Below, piece by piece: positions 43,456-54,970 of a stretch of 64,000 bases of DNA. The DNA comes from Bufo bufo (Eukaryota > Chordata > Amphibia > Anura > Bufonidae). Numbering within the stretch: position 1 is the first letter of the stretch; each line of letters starts with the position of its first letter. A program made the translations under genes and the position numbers. The stretch covers positions 184,468,156 to 184,532,155 of the forward strand of contig NC_053395.1 of NCBI RefSeq assembly GCF_905171765.1, read 5' to 3'. The notes below the pieces were generated by a model. The model worked only from the letters and a program-made list of their open reading frames with translations. It was not told where the DNA came from and did no database searches.

Positions 43456-43616
43456 GGCTACATGCACACGACCGCACGTGTTTTGCGGTCCGCAAATTGC
43501 GGATCAGCGAGAATAAAAAAAATGGATGACATACGTATGCCATCCATATTTTGGTTTTGTATCCTATCTGCAAAAAAAAGGAACGGAAACAAACAACGTT
43601 CGTGTGCATGTAGCTT
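43456..43616. mobile_element. short MITE of the CACACGACCG group
   Basis: 'ggctacatgcacacgaccgc' pairs with 'cgttcgtgtgcatgtagc'. It is about 160 bp, with the internal 'gcggtccgcaaattgcgg' hairpin. The target duplication TAA/TTG is imperfect. Confidence 0.62.
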
Positions 43617-43701
43617 GAGTTGTATTTTTTTTTTTAAGGGCACCATTTAATTTACCATGTCTGTTATTGGAAAGCAGGAAAAAAAAATATTTGTGGGGTT
43701 A

Positions 43702-44180
43702 GGGTACTTTCACACTAGCGGTTTTCTTTTCTGGTATTGAGTTCTGTCACAGGAGCTCAATACCAGAAAAAAACTGATCGGTTTTACCCTAATGCATTCT
43801 GAATGGAGAGCAATTCGTTCAGGATGCATCAGTTCAGTCCCTTTTACGTTTTGTGGACGGAGAAAATACCGCAGCATGCTCTATGGCCAAAAATACCGAA
43901 CACATGCCGGATCTGGCATTAATTTACATTGAAGTGTATTAGTGCCTGATCCGGCATTAAGTGTTCCAGCAAGACGGTGTGCATGCACAGACCTTTAAAA
44001 ATGCAAAAAAATAATATAATACCGGATGAGTTTTTCCGGATGACACCGGAGAGATGGATTTGGTATTTCAATGCATTTGTCACAGATCTGCATCCGGATC
44101 CGTCTGACAAAGGCCATCAGTTTGCTTCCGGATTGCCGGATCCAGTAGGCATTTCCGGCAGCCGCAAGTGCGAAAGTACC
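43702..44180. mobile_element. MITE, 'TTTCACACT' group
   Basis: 'gggtactttcacactagcgg' after TTA pairs with 'ccgcaagtgcgaaagtacc'. The interior shares 'tgcattctgaatggagagcaat' and 'gccggatctggcatt' with the copies at 13753 and 26113. Confidence 0.68.
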
Positions 44181-45215
44181 TTTTAAATAAAAAAAAAAAA
44201 AAAAAAAAAACAGTTCCGCCAAGGTTTTTGGGGTTTTGTCATCACGGCATTCACTGTGTGCTAAAAATGACATAATGTTCTTATTCTGTGGCTCAATATA
44301 AATACAGCGATACCAAACTTGTATAGTTTTTTTTTTTTTTTTTTTGTAAAAAATAATAATTTACACTCACATTTTTTGACAGCCATAACTTTTTATATTT
44401 CCCCTGCATAACGGAAACGGGACAGATCTGTTATGCAGCCCATAGACTTCTATTATGACGGAATGAATAACGGAATACCTCTAAAGGCATTCAGTCATAG
44501 AATTGCGTTAGGGTCCGTGGGAACGGAATCCATAACGCAATTCACCTTTAACCAACAAACGAAGTGTGAACGAATTTCAAAATATGAAATTCGCTCATCT
44601 CTAATGTTCACCGCACAGGAATTTTTAAAAAATATTTTAATAGTTCAGACATTTTAGGGTGACTTGATGATTGTTTATTTTATTGTTAATATATTTTTAT
44701 ATGTAAAATAGAGAAAGAGGTGATTTCAACTTATTAGTCCCCTTAGGGGGGCTGGAACCTGGGATCTTTTGATCCTGTGTCCTCTTCACCCTAATAGGCA
44801 TCTGTTAGGGCAGAGGTCGTAATAACTCCCTGGAAAAAGTCCAATACGCCTTAGACTTTTTCCCCACATTCATCAGCGCAGTGCGCGCCGTGAACGGCAC
44901 GGGCAGCTCAGCGATGCTGCCTATGACTGAACTGACCAAAAGCAAAGCTCCATACAGTAAGGAGCTTTGCTATTGGTTGGTTTGGGCGGGCGCCGGAGCG
45001 ATACTGCGCCAAGCAGCAGGGAAAGCCGGCGGGACCTGGAAGGAGGAGGGGCTGGTTCACCGGAGTTTCTTTACAGTAAGGGGGGTGCTGGACAAGGACC
45101 TCGGGAAACATGGAGGCAGAGGAGCTGAAGAGGACTCCTCAGAGGTGACAAAGAGCCCCGGATATCAAGGTGACAGCAGCGTGTAATGCAGTGTGTGATC
45201 ATCACTGCACCATAC
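44181..45215. other. non-coding stretch with eroded repeats
   Basis: No gene is recognised. Long A and T runs occur at 44190-44210 and 44328-44345. 'agtccaatacgccttagactttttcc' near 44840 resembles 9.3 kb inverted. The GC-rich 44880-45180 has an open frame of 101 codons without any known motif. Confidence 0.4.
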
Positions 45216-45480
45216 TAGGGCTGCAGTAAACGATTATTTCTGTAATCGAGTATTCAATCGATTATTTTTTACGATTATTATTTTTTTTAAAATCTTTGTC
45301 ATTTTTCAATAACAAGACAACGTATAACACAATAGTGTACATCAGAGAGTATAGTACAAATAAAGATCATTAGGACCTAGCTCCGATTTTTAAGCTAAAT
45401 GGTCATAAGATCAACCCCAAGACCTTGGGGTGACATGTATTTTTTTACGATTAATCGAGTAATCGAATAAGAAAAAATGA
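45216..45480. repeat. hAT-type fragment ('TAGGGCTGCA' terminus)
   Basis: The start TAGGGCTGCAGTAAACGATT is a hAT-style end, followed by 'cgattatttt' repeats. 'acgattaatcgagtaatcg' near 45447 is the matching inner arm. The second terminus is missing. 45481-45680 is C-rich sequence with 'cccccagtgccatcag' repeats. Confidence 0.5.
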
Positions 45481-46100
45481 ATAGACTGTTTAACTTTTTA
45501 AACTCATCAGACCCCCTGCCATCAGCTCCGTTCCAACAGTGCCTTCAGCTCTCCCCCACCCCAGTGCCTTCAGCTCCATTCCTCCAGTGACATCAGCCCC
45601 TCCATGCCCTCCATTGCCATATCCCCCACTCCCCCAGTGCCATCAGATCAGCCCCTCCATGTCCCCCAGTGCCATCAGAATGTGAACCCTTTGGAATGAT
45701 ATGGATTTCTGCACAAATTGGTCATAAAATGTGATCTGATCTTCATAGACAACTAGTAACACAAAGAATTAAATGTTACCATGTTTTTATTGAACACACC
45801 ATTTAAACATTCACAGTGCAGGTGGAAAAAGTATGTGAACCCTTGGATTTAATAACTGGTTGAACCTCCTTTGCAGCAATAACTTCAACCAAACGTTTCC
45901 TGTAGTTGCAGATCAGACGTGCACAACGGTCAGGAGTAATTCTTCACCATTCCTCTTTACAGAACTGTTTCAGTTCAGCAATATTCTTGGGATGTCTGGT
46001 GTGAATCGCTTTCTTGAGGTCACGCCACAGCATCTCAATCGGGTTGAGGTCAGGACTCTGACTGGGCCACTCCAGAAGGCGTATTTTCTTCTGTTTAAGC

Positions 46101-46247
46101 CAGGGCTGGCCAACCTGCGGCTCTCCAGCTGTTGTAAAACTACAATTCCCACCATGCCATGCTGTAGACTGATAGCTGTAGGCTGTCTGGGCATGCTGGG
46201 AGTTGTAGTTTTGCAACAGCTGGAGAGCCGCAGGTTGGCCAGCCCTG
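46101..46247. mobile_element. 147-bp hAT-type hairpin MITE, 8-bp TSD
   Basis: The ends CAGGGCTGGCCAACCTGCGG and its inverse are flanked by exact GTTTAAGC at 46093-46100 and 46248-46255. The two arms pair over most of the element ('agctgttgtaaaactacaa', 'ggcatgctggg'). It is inserted in the transposase of element D. Confidence 0.93.
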
Positions 46248-46747
46248 GTTTAAGCCATTCTGTTGATTTACTTCTATGCTTTGGGTCGTTGTCCTGTTGC
46301 AACACCCATCTTCTGTTGAGCTTCAGTTGGTGGACAGATGGCCTTAAGTTCTCCTGCAAAATGTCTTGATAAACTTGGGAATTCATTTTTCCTTCGATGA
46401 TAGCAATCCGTCCAGGCCCTGACGCAGCAAAGCAGCCCCAAACCATGATGCCCCCACCACCATACTTAACAGTTGGGATGAGGTTTTGATGTTGGTGTGC
46501 TGTGCCTCTTTTTCTCCACACATAGTGTTGTGTGTTTCTTCCAAACAACTCAACTTTGGTTTCATCTGTCCATAGAATATCTTGCCAGTACTGCTGTGGA
46601 ACATCCAGGTGCTCTTGTGAAAACTGTAAATGTGCAGCAATGGTTTTTTTTGGACAGCAGTGGCTTCATCTGTGTATCCTCCCATGAAATCCATTCTTGT
46701 TTAGTGTTTTACGTATCGTAGATTCGCTAACAGGGATGTTAGCATAT

Positions 46748-47051
46748 GGCCTCATGCACACGACCGTTTTTCGGGTCCGCGTCCGAGCCGCAGTTTTTGC
46801 GGCTCAGGTGCGGACCCATTCACTTCAATGGTGCTTGTAAAGATGCGGACAGCACTCAGTGTGCTGTCCGCATCTGTTGCACCGTTCCGTGGCCCCGCAA
46901 AAATATAGCATGTCGTCTTGTCTGTTTTGCGGACAAGAATAGGCATGTCTACAATGGGCAGCCCGTTCCGTTCCACAAATTGCGGAAGGCACACGGGCGG
47001 CTTCCATTTTTTGCGGACCACAAAAAAAGGCACGGTCGTGTGCATGAGGCC
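46748..47051. mobile_element. TAT-flanked MITE, TGCACACGACCG group (304 bp)
   Basis: The ends GGCCTCATGCACACGACCG are flanked by TAT at 46745-46747 and 47052-47054. It was inserted in element D's transposase at 'gcatatgc'. The interior has 'gcggacccattcacttcaatgg' and the hairpin 'gtccgcatctgttgc'. Confidence 0.88.
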
Positions 47052-47077
47052 TATGCCAGAGACTTTTGTAAGTCTAA

Positions 47078-48736
47078 GGCCTCATGCACACGACCGTTTT
47101 TTTTTTTTGCGGTCCACAAAAACGGGGTCCGTAGGTCAGTTATCCGTGTCCGTTTTTTCTTCCGTGGGTCTTCCTTGATTTTTAGAGGATCCACGGACAT
47201 GAAGGAAAAAGTCGTTTTGGTGTCTGCTTGGCCGTGCGGAGCCAAACGGATCCGTCCTGATTTACAATGCAAGTCAATGGGGACGGATCCGTTTGACGTT
47301 GACACAATATGGTGCAATTGCAAACGGATCCGTCCCCCATTGACTTTCAATGTAAAGTCAGGAGTCCCTATTATACCATTGGATCAGAATTTTCTCCAAT
47401 CCGATGGTATATTTTAACTTGAAGTGTCCCCATCACCATGGGAACGCCTCTGTTAGAATATACCATCGGATTTGAGTTAGATCGTGAAAACTCATATCCG
47501 ACAGCATATTCTAACACAGAGGCGTTCCCATAGTGATGGGGACGCTTCAAGTTAGAATATACTACGAACTGTGTACATGACTGGTGCCTGGCAGCACCCG
47601 ATCTCTTACAGGGGGCTGTGATCCGCACAATTAACCCCTCAGGTGCCGCACCTAAGGGGTTAATTGTGCGTATCATAGCCCCCTGTAAGAGATCAGGTGC
47701 TGCCAGGCAGGAGGGGGCACACCCCCCTCCCTCCCCAGTTTTAAATTCATTGGTGGCCAGTGTGCCCCCCCTCCCTCCCCTGTATTACTGTACATTCATT
47801 GGTGGCCAGTGGGCCCCCCTCCTTCATCATTGGTGGCAGCGGAGAGTTCCGATTGGAGTCCCAGTTTAATCGCTGGGACTCCGATCGGTAACCATGGCAA
47901 CCAGGACGCTACTTCAGTCCTGGTTGCCATGGTTACTTAGCAATTTTAGAAGCATTATACTTACCTGCGATGTCTGTGACCGGCCGGGCGCTCCTCCTAC
48001 TGGTAAGTGAAAGGTCTGTGCGGCGCATTGCTTATAGCACAGACCTGTCACTTACCAGTAGGAGGAGCGCCCGGCCGGTCACAGACATCGCAGGTAAGTG
48101 TAATGCTTCTAAAAATTGCTAAGTAACCATGGCAACCAGGACTGCAGTAGCGTCCTGGTTGCCATGGTTACCGATCGGAGCCCCAGCGATTAAACTGGGA
48201 CTCCGATCGGAACTCTCCGCTGCCACCAAGGGGGGGGGGGATTTTAATTAGGGGAGGGGGCGGGGCCGCACTGGCCACCAATGAATGTACAGTAATACAG
48301 GGGAGGGAGGGGGGCCCACTGGCCACCAATGAATGTACAGTAATACAGGGGAGGAAGGGAGGGGGGGGGCACACTGACCACCAATGAATTTAAAACTGGG
48401 GAGGGAGGGGGGTGTGCCCCCTCCTGCCTGGCAGCACCTGATCTCTTACAGGGGGCTATGATACGCACAATTAACCCCTTAGGTGCGGCACCTGAGGGGT
48501 TAATTGTGCGGATCACAGCCCCCTGTAAGAGATCGGGTGCTGCCAGGCAGCAGGGGGCAGTCATGTACACAGTTCTTAGTATATTCTAACTTGAAGCGTC
48601 CCCATCACTATGGGAACGCCTCTGTGTTAGAATATACTGTCGGATCTGAGTTTTCACGAAGTCAATGGGTCCGCAGAGAATCACGGAAAATGGAACAACG
48701 GCCATGGATGCACACAACGGTCGTGTGCATGAGGCC
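47078..48736. mobile_element. 1.66-kb palindromic MITE, second copy of the 2.1-kb type
   Basis: Both ends are GGCCTCATGCACACGACCG. Flanks are TAA (47075-47077) and TTA (48737-48739), a near-duplication. It contains the same ordered modules as 2540-4681: 'ggggttaattgtgc' hairpins at 47620-47670 and 48470-48510, 'cattggtggccagtg' units, and 'ttgccatggttac' hairpins, around a loop near 48025. The arms are unequal because the left one carries extra 'acggatccgtc' repeats. Confidence 0.82.
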
Positions 48737-51700
48737 TTAACCCCTTAAGGACACAGCCTTTTTACACCTTAGGACCAGGCCATTTTTTGAAAATCTGACC
48801 AGAGTCCCTTTAAGTGCTGATAACTTTAAAACGGTTTGACTTATCCAGGCCGTTCTGAGATTGTTTTTTCGTCACATATTGTACTTCATGACACTGGTAA
48901 AATGGAGTCAAAAAAAAAATTTTTTTTGCACCAAAAAATACCTAATTTAACAAAAATTTGAAAAAAATTAGCAAATTTCAAAGTTTCAGTTTCTCTACTT
49001 CTGTAATACATAGTAATACCCCCAAAAATTGTGATGACTTTACATTCCCCATATGTCTACTTCATGTTTGAATTGTTTTGGGAATGATATTTTATTTTTT
49101 GGGGATGTTATAAGGCTTAGAAGTTTAGAAGCAAATCTTGAAATTTTTCCGAAATTTACAAAAACTCAATTTCTAGGGACCAGTTCAGGTCTCAAGTCAC
49201 TTTGCGAGGCTTACATTATAGAAACCACCCAAAAATGACCCCATCTAAGAAACTACACCCCTCAAGGTATTCAAAACTGATTTTGCATACGTTGTTAACC
49301 CTTTAGGTGTTGCACAAGAGTTATTGGCAAATAGGGAGGAAATTTGAGAATTTCATTTTTTTGTCTAATTTTTCATTTTAACCCATTTTTTCCACTAACA
49401 AACCAAGGGTTAACAGCCAAACAAGACTGTATCTTTATTGCCCTGACTCTGCCATTTACAGAAACACCCAATATGTGGCCGTAAACTACTGTACGGCCAC
49501 ACAGCGGGGCGTAGAGTGAAAGGTGCGCCGTTTGGTTTTTGGAAGGCTGATTTTTATGGACTGGTTTATTTACACCATGTCCCATTTGAAGCCCCCTGAT
49601 GCACCCCTAGAGGAGAAACTCCCTAAAAGTGACCCCATCTAAGAAACTACACCCCTCAAGGTATTCAAAACTGATTTTACATACGTCGTTAACCCTTTAG
49701 GTGTTGCACAAGAGTTATTGGCAAATGGCGATGAAATTTGAGAATTTCATTTTTTTGCCTAATTTTCCATTTTAACCCATTTTTTCCACTAACAAAGCAA
49801 GGGTTAACAGCCAAACAAGACTGTATCTTTATTGCCCTGACTCTGCTGTTTACAGAAACACCCCATATGTGGCCGTAAACTACTGTACGGGCACACAGCG
49901 GGGCGTAGAGTGAAAGGTGCGCCGTTTGGTTTTTGGAGGGCTGATTTTGCTGGACTGTTTTTTTGGCACCATGTCCCATTTGAAGCCCCCCTGATGCACC
50001 CCTAGATTATAAACTCCATAAAAGTGACCCCATCTAAGAAACTACACCCCTCAAGGTATTCAAAACTGATTTTACAAACTTTGTTAACCCTTTAGGTGTT
50101 GCACAAGATTTAATGGAAAATAGAGATACAATTTCAAAATTTCACTTTTTTGGCAGATTTTCCATTTTAATATTTTTTTTCCAGTTACAAAGCAAGGGTT
50201 AACAGCCAAACAAAACTCATTATTTATGGCCCTAATTCTGTAGTTTACAGAAACACCCCATATGTGGTCGTAAACAGCTCTACGGGCACATGGCAGGGCG
50301 CAGAAGGAAAGGAACACCATATGGTTTTTGGAAGGCATATTTTGCTGGACTGGTTTTTTTGACACCATGTCCCATTTGAAGCCCCCCTGATGCACCCCTA
50401 GAGTAGAAACTCCAAAAAAGTGACCCCATTTTAGAAACTACGGGATAGGGTGGCAGTTTTGTTGGTACTAGTTTAGGGTACATATGATTTTTGGTTGCTC
50501 TATATTACACTTTTTGTGCGGCAAGGTAACAAGAAATAGCTTTTTTGGCACCGTTTTTTTTTTATTTACAACATTCATCTGACAGGTTAGATCATGTGGT
50601 AATTTTATAGAGCAGGTTGTCACGGACGCGGAGATACCTAATATGTATACAATTTTTTTTATTTATGTACGTTTTACACAATGATTTCATTTTTAAAACC
50701 AAAAAAATGTTTTAGTGTCTCCATAGTCTAAGAGCCATAGTTTTTTCAGTTTTTGGGCGATTATCTTAAGTAGGGTCTCATTTTTTGCGGGATGAGATGA
50801 CGGTTTGATTGGCATCTATTTTGGGGTGCATATGACTTTTTGATTGCTTGCTATTACACTTTTTGTGACGTAAGATGACAAAAAATGGCTTTTTTTACAC
50901 CGTTTTTATTTTTATTTTTTTACGGTGGTCATCTGAGGGGTTAGATCATGTGATATTTTTATAGAGCCGGGCGATACGGACGCGGCGATACCTAATATGT
51001 ATACTTTTTTTTTATTTATGTAAGTTTTACACAATGATTTCATTTTTGAAACAAAAAAAATCATGTTTTAGTGTTTCCATAGTCTAAGAGCCATAGTTTT
51101 TTCAGTTTTTGGGCGATTATCTTGGGTAGGGTATGATTTTTGCGGGATGAGATGACGGTTTGATTGTTACAATTTTGGCGTACATGCGACTTTTTTGATC
51201 ACTTTTATTACCTTTTTTGGGAAGTAAGGTGGGCAAAATTTCAATTTCATCATAGTTTTTTATTTTTTATTTTTATGGTGTTCACCGTTCGGGTAAAGTA
51301 ACATGACCGTTTTATAGATCAGGTCGTTACGGACGCGGCGATACCAAACATGTGTAGGGAATTTTATTTTTTTCATTTTTTATCAGTGATAAATGTGTTT
51401 TTTTGATTTTTACTTTTTTTTCACTTTTATTCACTTTTTTTTGACCCAGACCCACTTGGTTCTTGAAGATCCAGTGGGTCTGATGTCTGAATAATACAGT
51501 ACAGTACAATATATATTGTTCTGTACTGTATTTTACTTACACTGAACAGATCTATGCCATTCAGCACAGATCTGTTCAGCACCATGGACAGCAGGACGCC
51601 TGAGAGGCGTCCTGTTGCCATGGGAACCTTCCCCGTCTGCTCAGTACTGCTCAGAACTTCGCAGACGGGGAAGGGTAAGGAGGGGATCTCTCGGGGGGCT

Positions 51701-52387
51701 CTCTGGGGGCTCTCTCCCTCCCCATCGGGGGGCTGCAAAGGCACAGCAGCCCCCCGATGGGAGAGGGAGGGAGCTCCCTGCGCTGTTAACCTTTTCCATA
51801 CAGCGGTCCGTACGGACCGCTGTATGGAAAGGGTTAAACGGCTGACATCGCATCGCAGATGTCAGCCGTTTATACCAGGGTGCCAGCAATGTGCTGGCAC
51901 CCTGGTATCCCCACTAGACACCAACGATTATACAAGGGGAGGCGGGCGGGGGATCGCGATCCCGCCTGCCGCACCGCCCGCCTCCCGCACCGCCCACACC
52001 GCCCGCAACCCTCCCCCTGCACCTCCCGCCACCATAAAAATCATTCGGGGGTGCAGGGGGGGGTAAATAAAACTTTTTTTATGGCATATAAAGTTTCTGA
52101 TCCCTGCGGTCAGGGACTGCGGGGACCAGAAACTTCAGAAATCGCAGCAAACCGCAGGTCTGAATTGACCTGCGGTTTGCCGCGATCGCCGACATGGGGG
52201 GGTCACGGGACCCCCCCGCGCATTTAGCCTAGGTGCCTGCTCGATGATTTGAGCAGGCACCGGGTTCCGATCACTGCCAGCCGCACGGCAGTGATCGAAA
52301 ATACACAGGGCGTACATGTACGCCCTGTGTCCTTAAGTACCAGGGCACAAGGGCGTACCTGTACGCCCTATGTCCTTAAGAGGTTAA
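48737..52387 (-). mobile_element. 3.6-kb non-autonomous TTAA (piggyBac-type) element
   Basis: TTAA at 48737-48740 and 52384-52387. The TIRs CCCCTTAAGGACACAG and CCTCTTAAGGACATAG (inverted right end) agree at 14 of 16 positions. The left 500 bp resemble the right end of the large element at 15-30 kb in inverse. Two tandem-repeat blocks follow: about 394-bp units from 49200 ('ccctttaggtgttgcacaag' at 49300, 49692, 50088) and 356-bp units from 50719 ('catagtctaagagccatag' at 50719 and 51075). From about 51540 to 52370 is a series of perfect hairpins, ending with two 'gggcgtac-gtacgccc' stems. No transposase is present. Confidence 0.88.
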
Positions 52388-53003
52388 GCTGACACTCTAG
52401 GATTCTTATTCACCTTATTGAGCAGTCTGCGCTGTGCTCTTGCGGTCATCTTTACAGGACGGCCACTCCTAGGGAGAGTAGCAGCAGTGCTGAACTTTCT
52501 CCATTTATAGACAATTTGTCTTACCGTGGACTGATTAACATTAAGGCTTTTGGAGATACTTTTATAACCCTTTCCAGCTTTATGCAAGTCAACAATTCTT
52601 AATCGTAGGTATTTTGAGAGCTCTTTTGTGCAAGGCATCATTCACATCAGGCAATGCTTCTTGTGAAAAGCAAACCCAGAACTGGTGAATTTTTTTTATA
52701 GGGCAGGGCAGCTGTAACCAACACCTCCAATCTCGTCTCATTGATTGGCTGACACCTCAATGCAATTAGCTCTTGGAGATGTCATTAGTCTAGGGGTTCA
52801 CATACTTTTTCCACCTGCACTGTGAATGTTTACATGGTGTGTTCAATAAAAACAAGGTAACATTTAATTCTTTGTGTGTTATTGGTTTAAGCAGACTGTG
52901 ATTGTCTATTGTTGTGACTTAGATGATCAGATCACATGTTATGACCAATTTGTGCAGAAATCCATATCATTCTAAAGGGTTCACATACTTTTTCTTGCAA
53001 ATG

Positions 53004-53726
53004 TACTTGCCTTTCCTGTAGGGGCGCCGCTCCACAGCTCCTTCCTCCTCTTCTCCGCGAGCTGCACTATGACCTGACGATGTCAGGATCCAGTGCAGCG
53101 CTGTACGGGCCGGTGGGTGACCACTGAGCGGTAAGCAATAGCAAGTGCTTCACTCCCGCTCCGTGGCCACATGACACAAACGAATCCTCGATGCAAAAAA
53201 TCTGATGTTGTTTAGATTAGTATTGGTTCCCCTGCATAAATATCCACCTCTTAGACAACGTTCACACCACCGCTATTTATTTCTGTTCTGCTCCGTTAGA
53301 TGAGCAGAGCAACAAAAATAACAGAAGTGCTGTATCGGGCACGTAAGGCTTGGTTTTTGTGATAGGTTCAACGTACACAAAAACCATATACATTAACGGA
53401 TGCCTCACAGATGCCATACTGTGGCATCCATCACTATGGAGTTCCATTGTAAACAACAAAATACTTTTTTTTATTTGCAGAACTCTGCAGGATGGGAAAG
53501 CGTAGTGTACCACATTTTTTCCATCCTGCAAAGTTCAGCAAAAAAAATATGTAGGCCTGACAGGGAAGAAGCTGAACAGACTCCGCCGACTATGATGGGA
53601 TCCGTTCAGGATCTTTTTACCAGACAATAAAGCCCTGCAAATAATGCTTTTTTTTTGTCTGGTCTTTCAACAGAATCTGCAACAGAGGCTCCAATGCAGA
53701 TGTGAGCAAGTGTAGTCCTATATATT
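53004..53726. other. unassigned non-coding stretch
   Basis: No gene is recognised. 53270-53620 contains weakly mirrored 'ttctgttctgctccgttag' and 'atgggatccgttcagg' blocks that look like an old MITE. Confidence 0.4.
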
Positions 53727-54115
53727 CAGGGGTGTGGAAATAAAAAAATAAAAAAACTTTTCGAAGGTCCAAAGTGGGGGCTCGATCTACTTGTCCCTTA
53801 TGACAATCTACTTGTCCTGATGCAAAGAATAATTTTAAATCAAAACCATATTTAAATAAGGTCTTTATTGATAGCAACTTAGAAGACAGGCCCAAAATGT
53901 ACTGTAGTTCAAACAAACCCAAAAATAGATTGTGAGCTTAAAGCAGAACAGATTTCCAAACGAGAACTGTAGCTTACTTTATCAAAAAACTTGAGTTAAC
54001 AGAGGCACCCTCATGAACCATCATGGACATGCTTGGTTATGCTAGATGAGCTTGAACTGAACATAACACATAAGGAAAAATTAAATGACAGTGCCTCTGT
54101 TATGACAAGTAGGGT
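53727..54115. repeat. hAT-like terminus and flanking non-coding DNA
   Basis: CAGGGGTGTGGAAATAAAAA at 53727 has the form of a hAT terminus, but no matching inverted end was found. It may mark the start of a larger decayed element including the palindromic block that follows. Confidence 0.35.
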
Positions 54116-54970
54116 TAATTGCGCGGACGGCAGCTCCCTGTCAGAGGTCGGGTGCTGGGAATGTTTCTATAATGTTTGCATTGGTGGGCAGTGCGCCTCC
54201 CCCCCGTATTAAAATTATTGGTGGGCAGTGCGCCCCCCCTCCCCCGGTTTTAAAATCATTGGTTGGCACTCCTTCCCCCACTCCATCATTGGTGGCAGTT
54301 CCGATCGGTTACCATGGCAGCCAGGATGCTACTGAAGTCCTGTCTGCCATGGTCAGTTGCTCAGCAGCATTATACTTACATGCGCTGTGGCCGCCCGGCG
54401 CTCCTTCTTGTAACTCACAGGTCTGTGCGGCGCATTGCTTATGCTTATAGCAATGTGCTGCACACACCTGTGAGTTACAAGAAGAAGCAAAAAATGTCGG
54501 AACGCCGGGTGGCCACAAAGCATGTAAGTATAATGCTGCTGAGTAACTGACCATGGCAGACAGGACTTCAGTAGCGTCCTGGCTGCCATGGTAACCGATC
54601 GGAGCCCCAGCATTACACTGCTGGGACTCCAATCGGAACTGCTGCTGCCGCCACGAATGATGGAGGGGGGAGGGTGCACTGCCCACCAATGATTTTAATA
54701 CCAGGGGGGAGGGGGCACTTTCGTACTCCTCCTTGGGTAAAAATGGTCAGGAGTATTTTTACTCTTCTGGAAAAAACATAGTGCGACCTCTGTATTGGGG
54801 TGAATAGGATTTTTACACTGTCCCTGCTGAGCTGTGCATTGTGCACACAGCAGCAGGGAGCTTACCATGGCAGGCCTGGAAGACTTCACAAGCGTCCAAG
54901 CTGCAATGGTAACCACCAATTGGAGCCCCATGATTTCACTGCAGGGTCTCCAATCGGAAGGCAGAGTGAG
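54116..54970. repeat. decayed copy of the palindromic cassette
   Basis: The modules occur in the order seen at 2540-4681: 'cggcagctccctgtcagaggtcgggtgctgg', 'cattggtgggcagtgcgcc' units, 'ttaccatggcagccaggatgctactgaagtcctg', 'cttgtaactcacaggtctgtgcggcgcattgct' and then the inverted series back to 'cactgcccaccaatg'. A partial third set follows at 54836-54960. The termini are not preserved. Confidence 0.65.

Larger units (their letters stand above)
45920..52641 (-). pseudogene. Tc1-type transposase of element D, split by insertions
   Basis: The N-terminal part (52641-52384) reads [20 protein letters not shown] then a helix-turn-helix with [17 protein letters not shown] and a GRP hinge. The frame continues in the 26-bp scrap 47052-47077 (DLQKSLA) and resumes below 46747 with NIPVSESTIRKTLNKNG. 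First Asp is in ILWTDETKVE (about 46560), second in LQQDNDPKHRSK, and the Glu in [11 protein letters not shown] near 46035. A 147-bp hAT MITE interrupts the coding sequence between the second Asp and the Glu. All three catalytic residues survive, but the gene is in pieces. Confidence 0.85.
45681..53003 (-). mobile_element. Tc1-type transposon D, stuffed with four later insertions
   Basis: The right TIR ends at 53003 before TA ('gaaaaagtatgtgaaccc' inverted). The left TIR is eroded at the outer 20 bases but is clear from 45681 ('tgtgaaccctttggaatgatatgg') through 45840. The element's own DNA is 45681-46747 plus 47052-47077 plus 52384-53003. Everything between is inserted. The long TIRs (about 200 bp) and the transposase remnants place it among Tc1-like elements with long inverted repeats. 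Confidence 0.88.

Noticed and set aside
44881..45186. Possible host exon of 101 codons in GC-rich DNA
   Set aside because: No donor/acceptor pair, no known motif, and part of the neighbourhood is shared with a repeat at 9.3 kb; support is insufficient.
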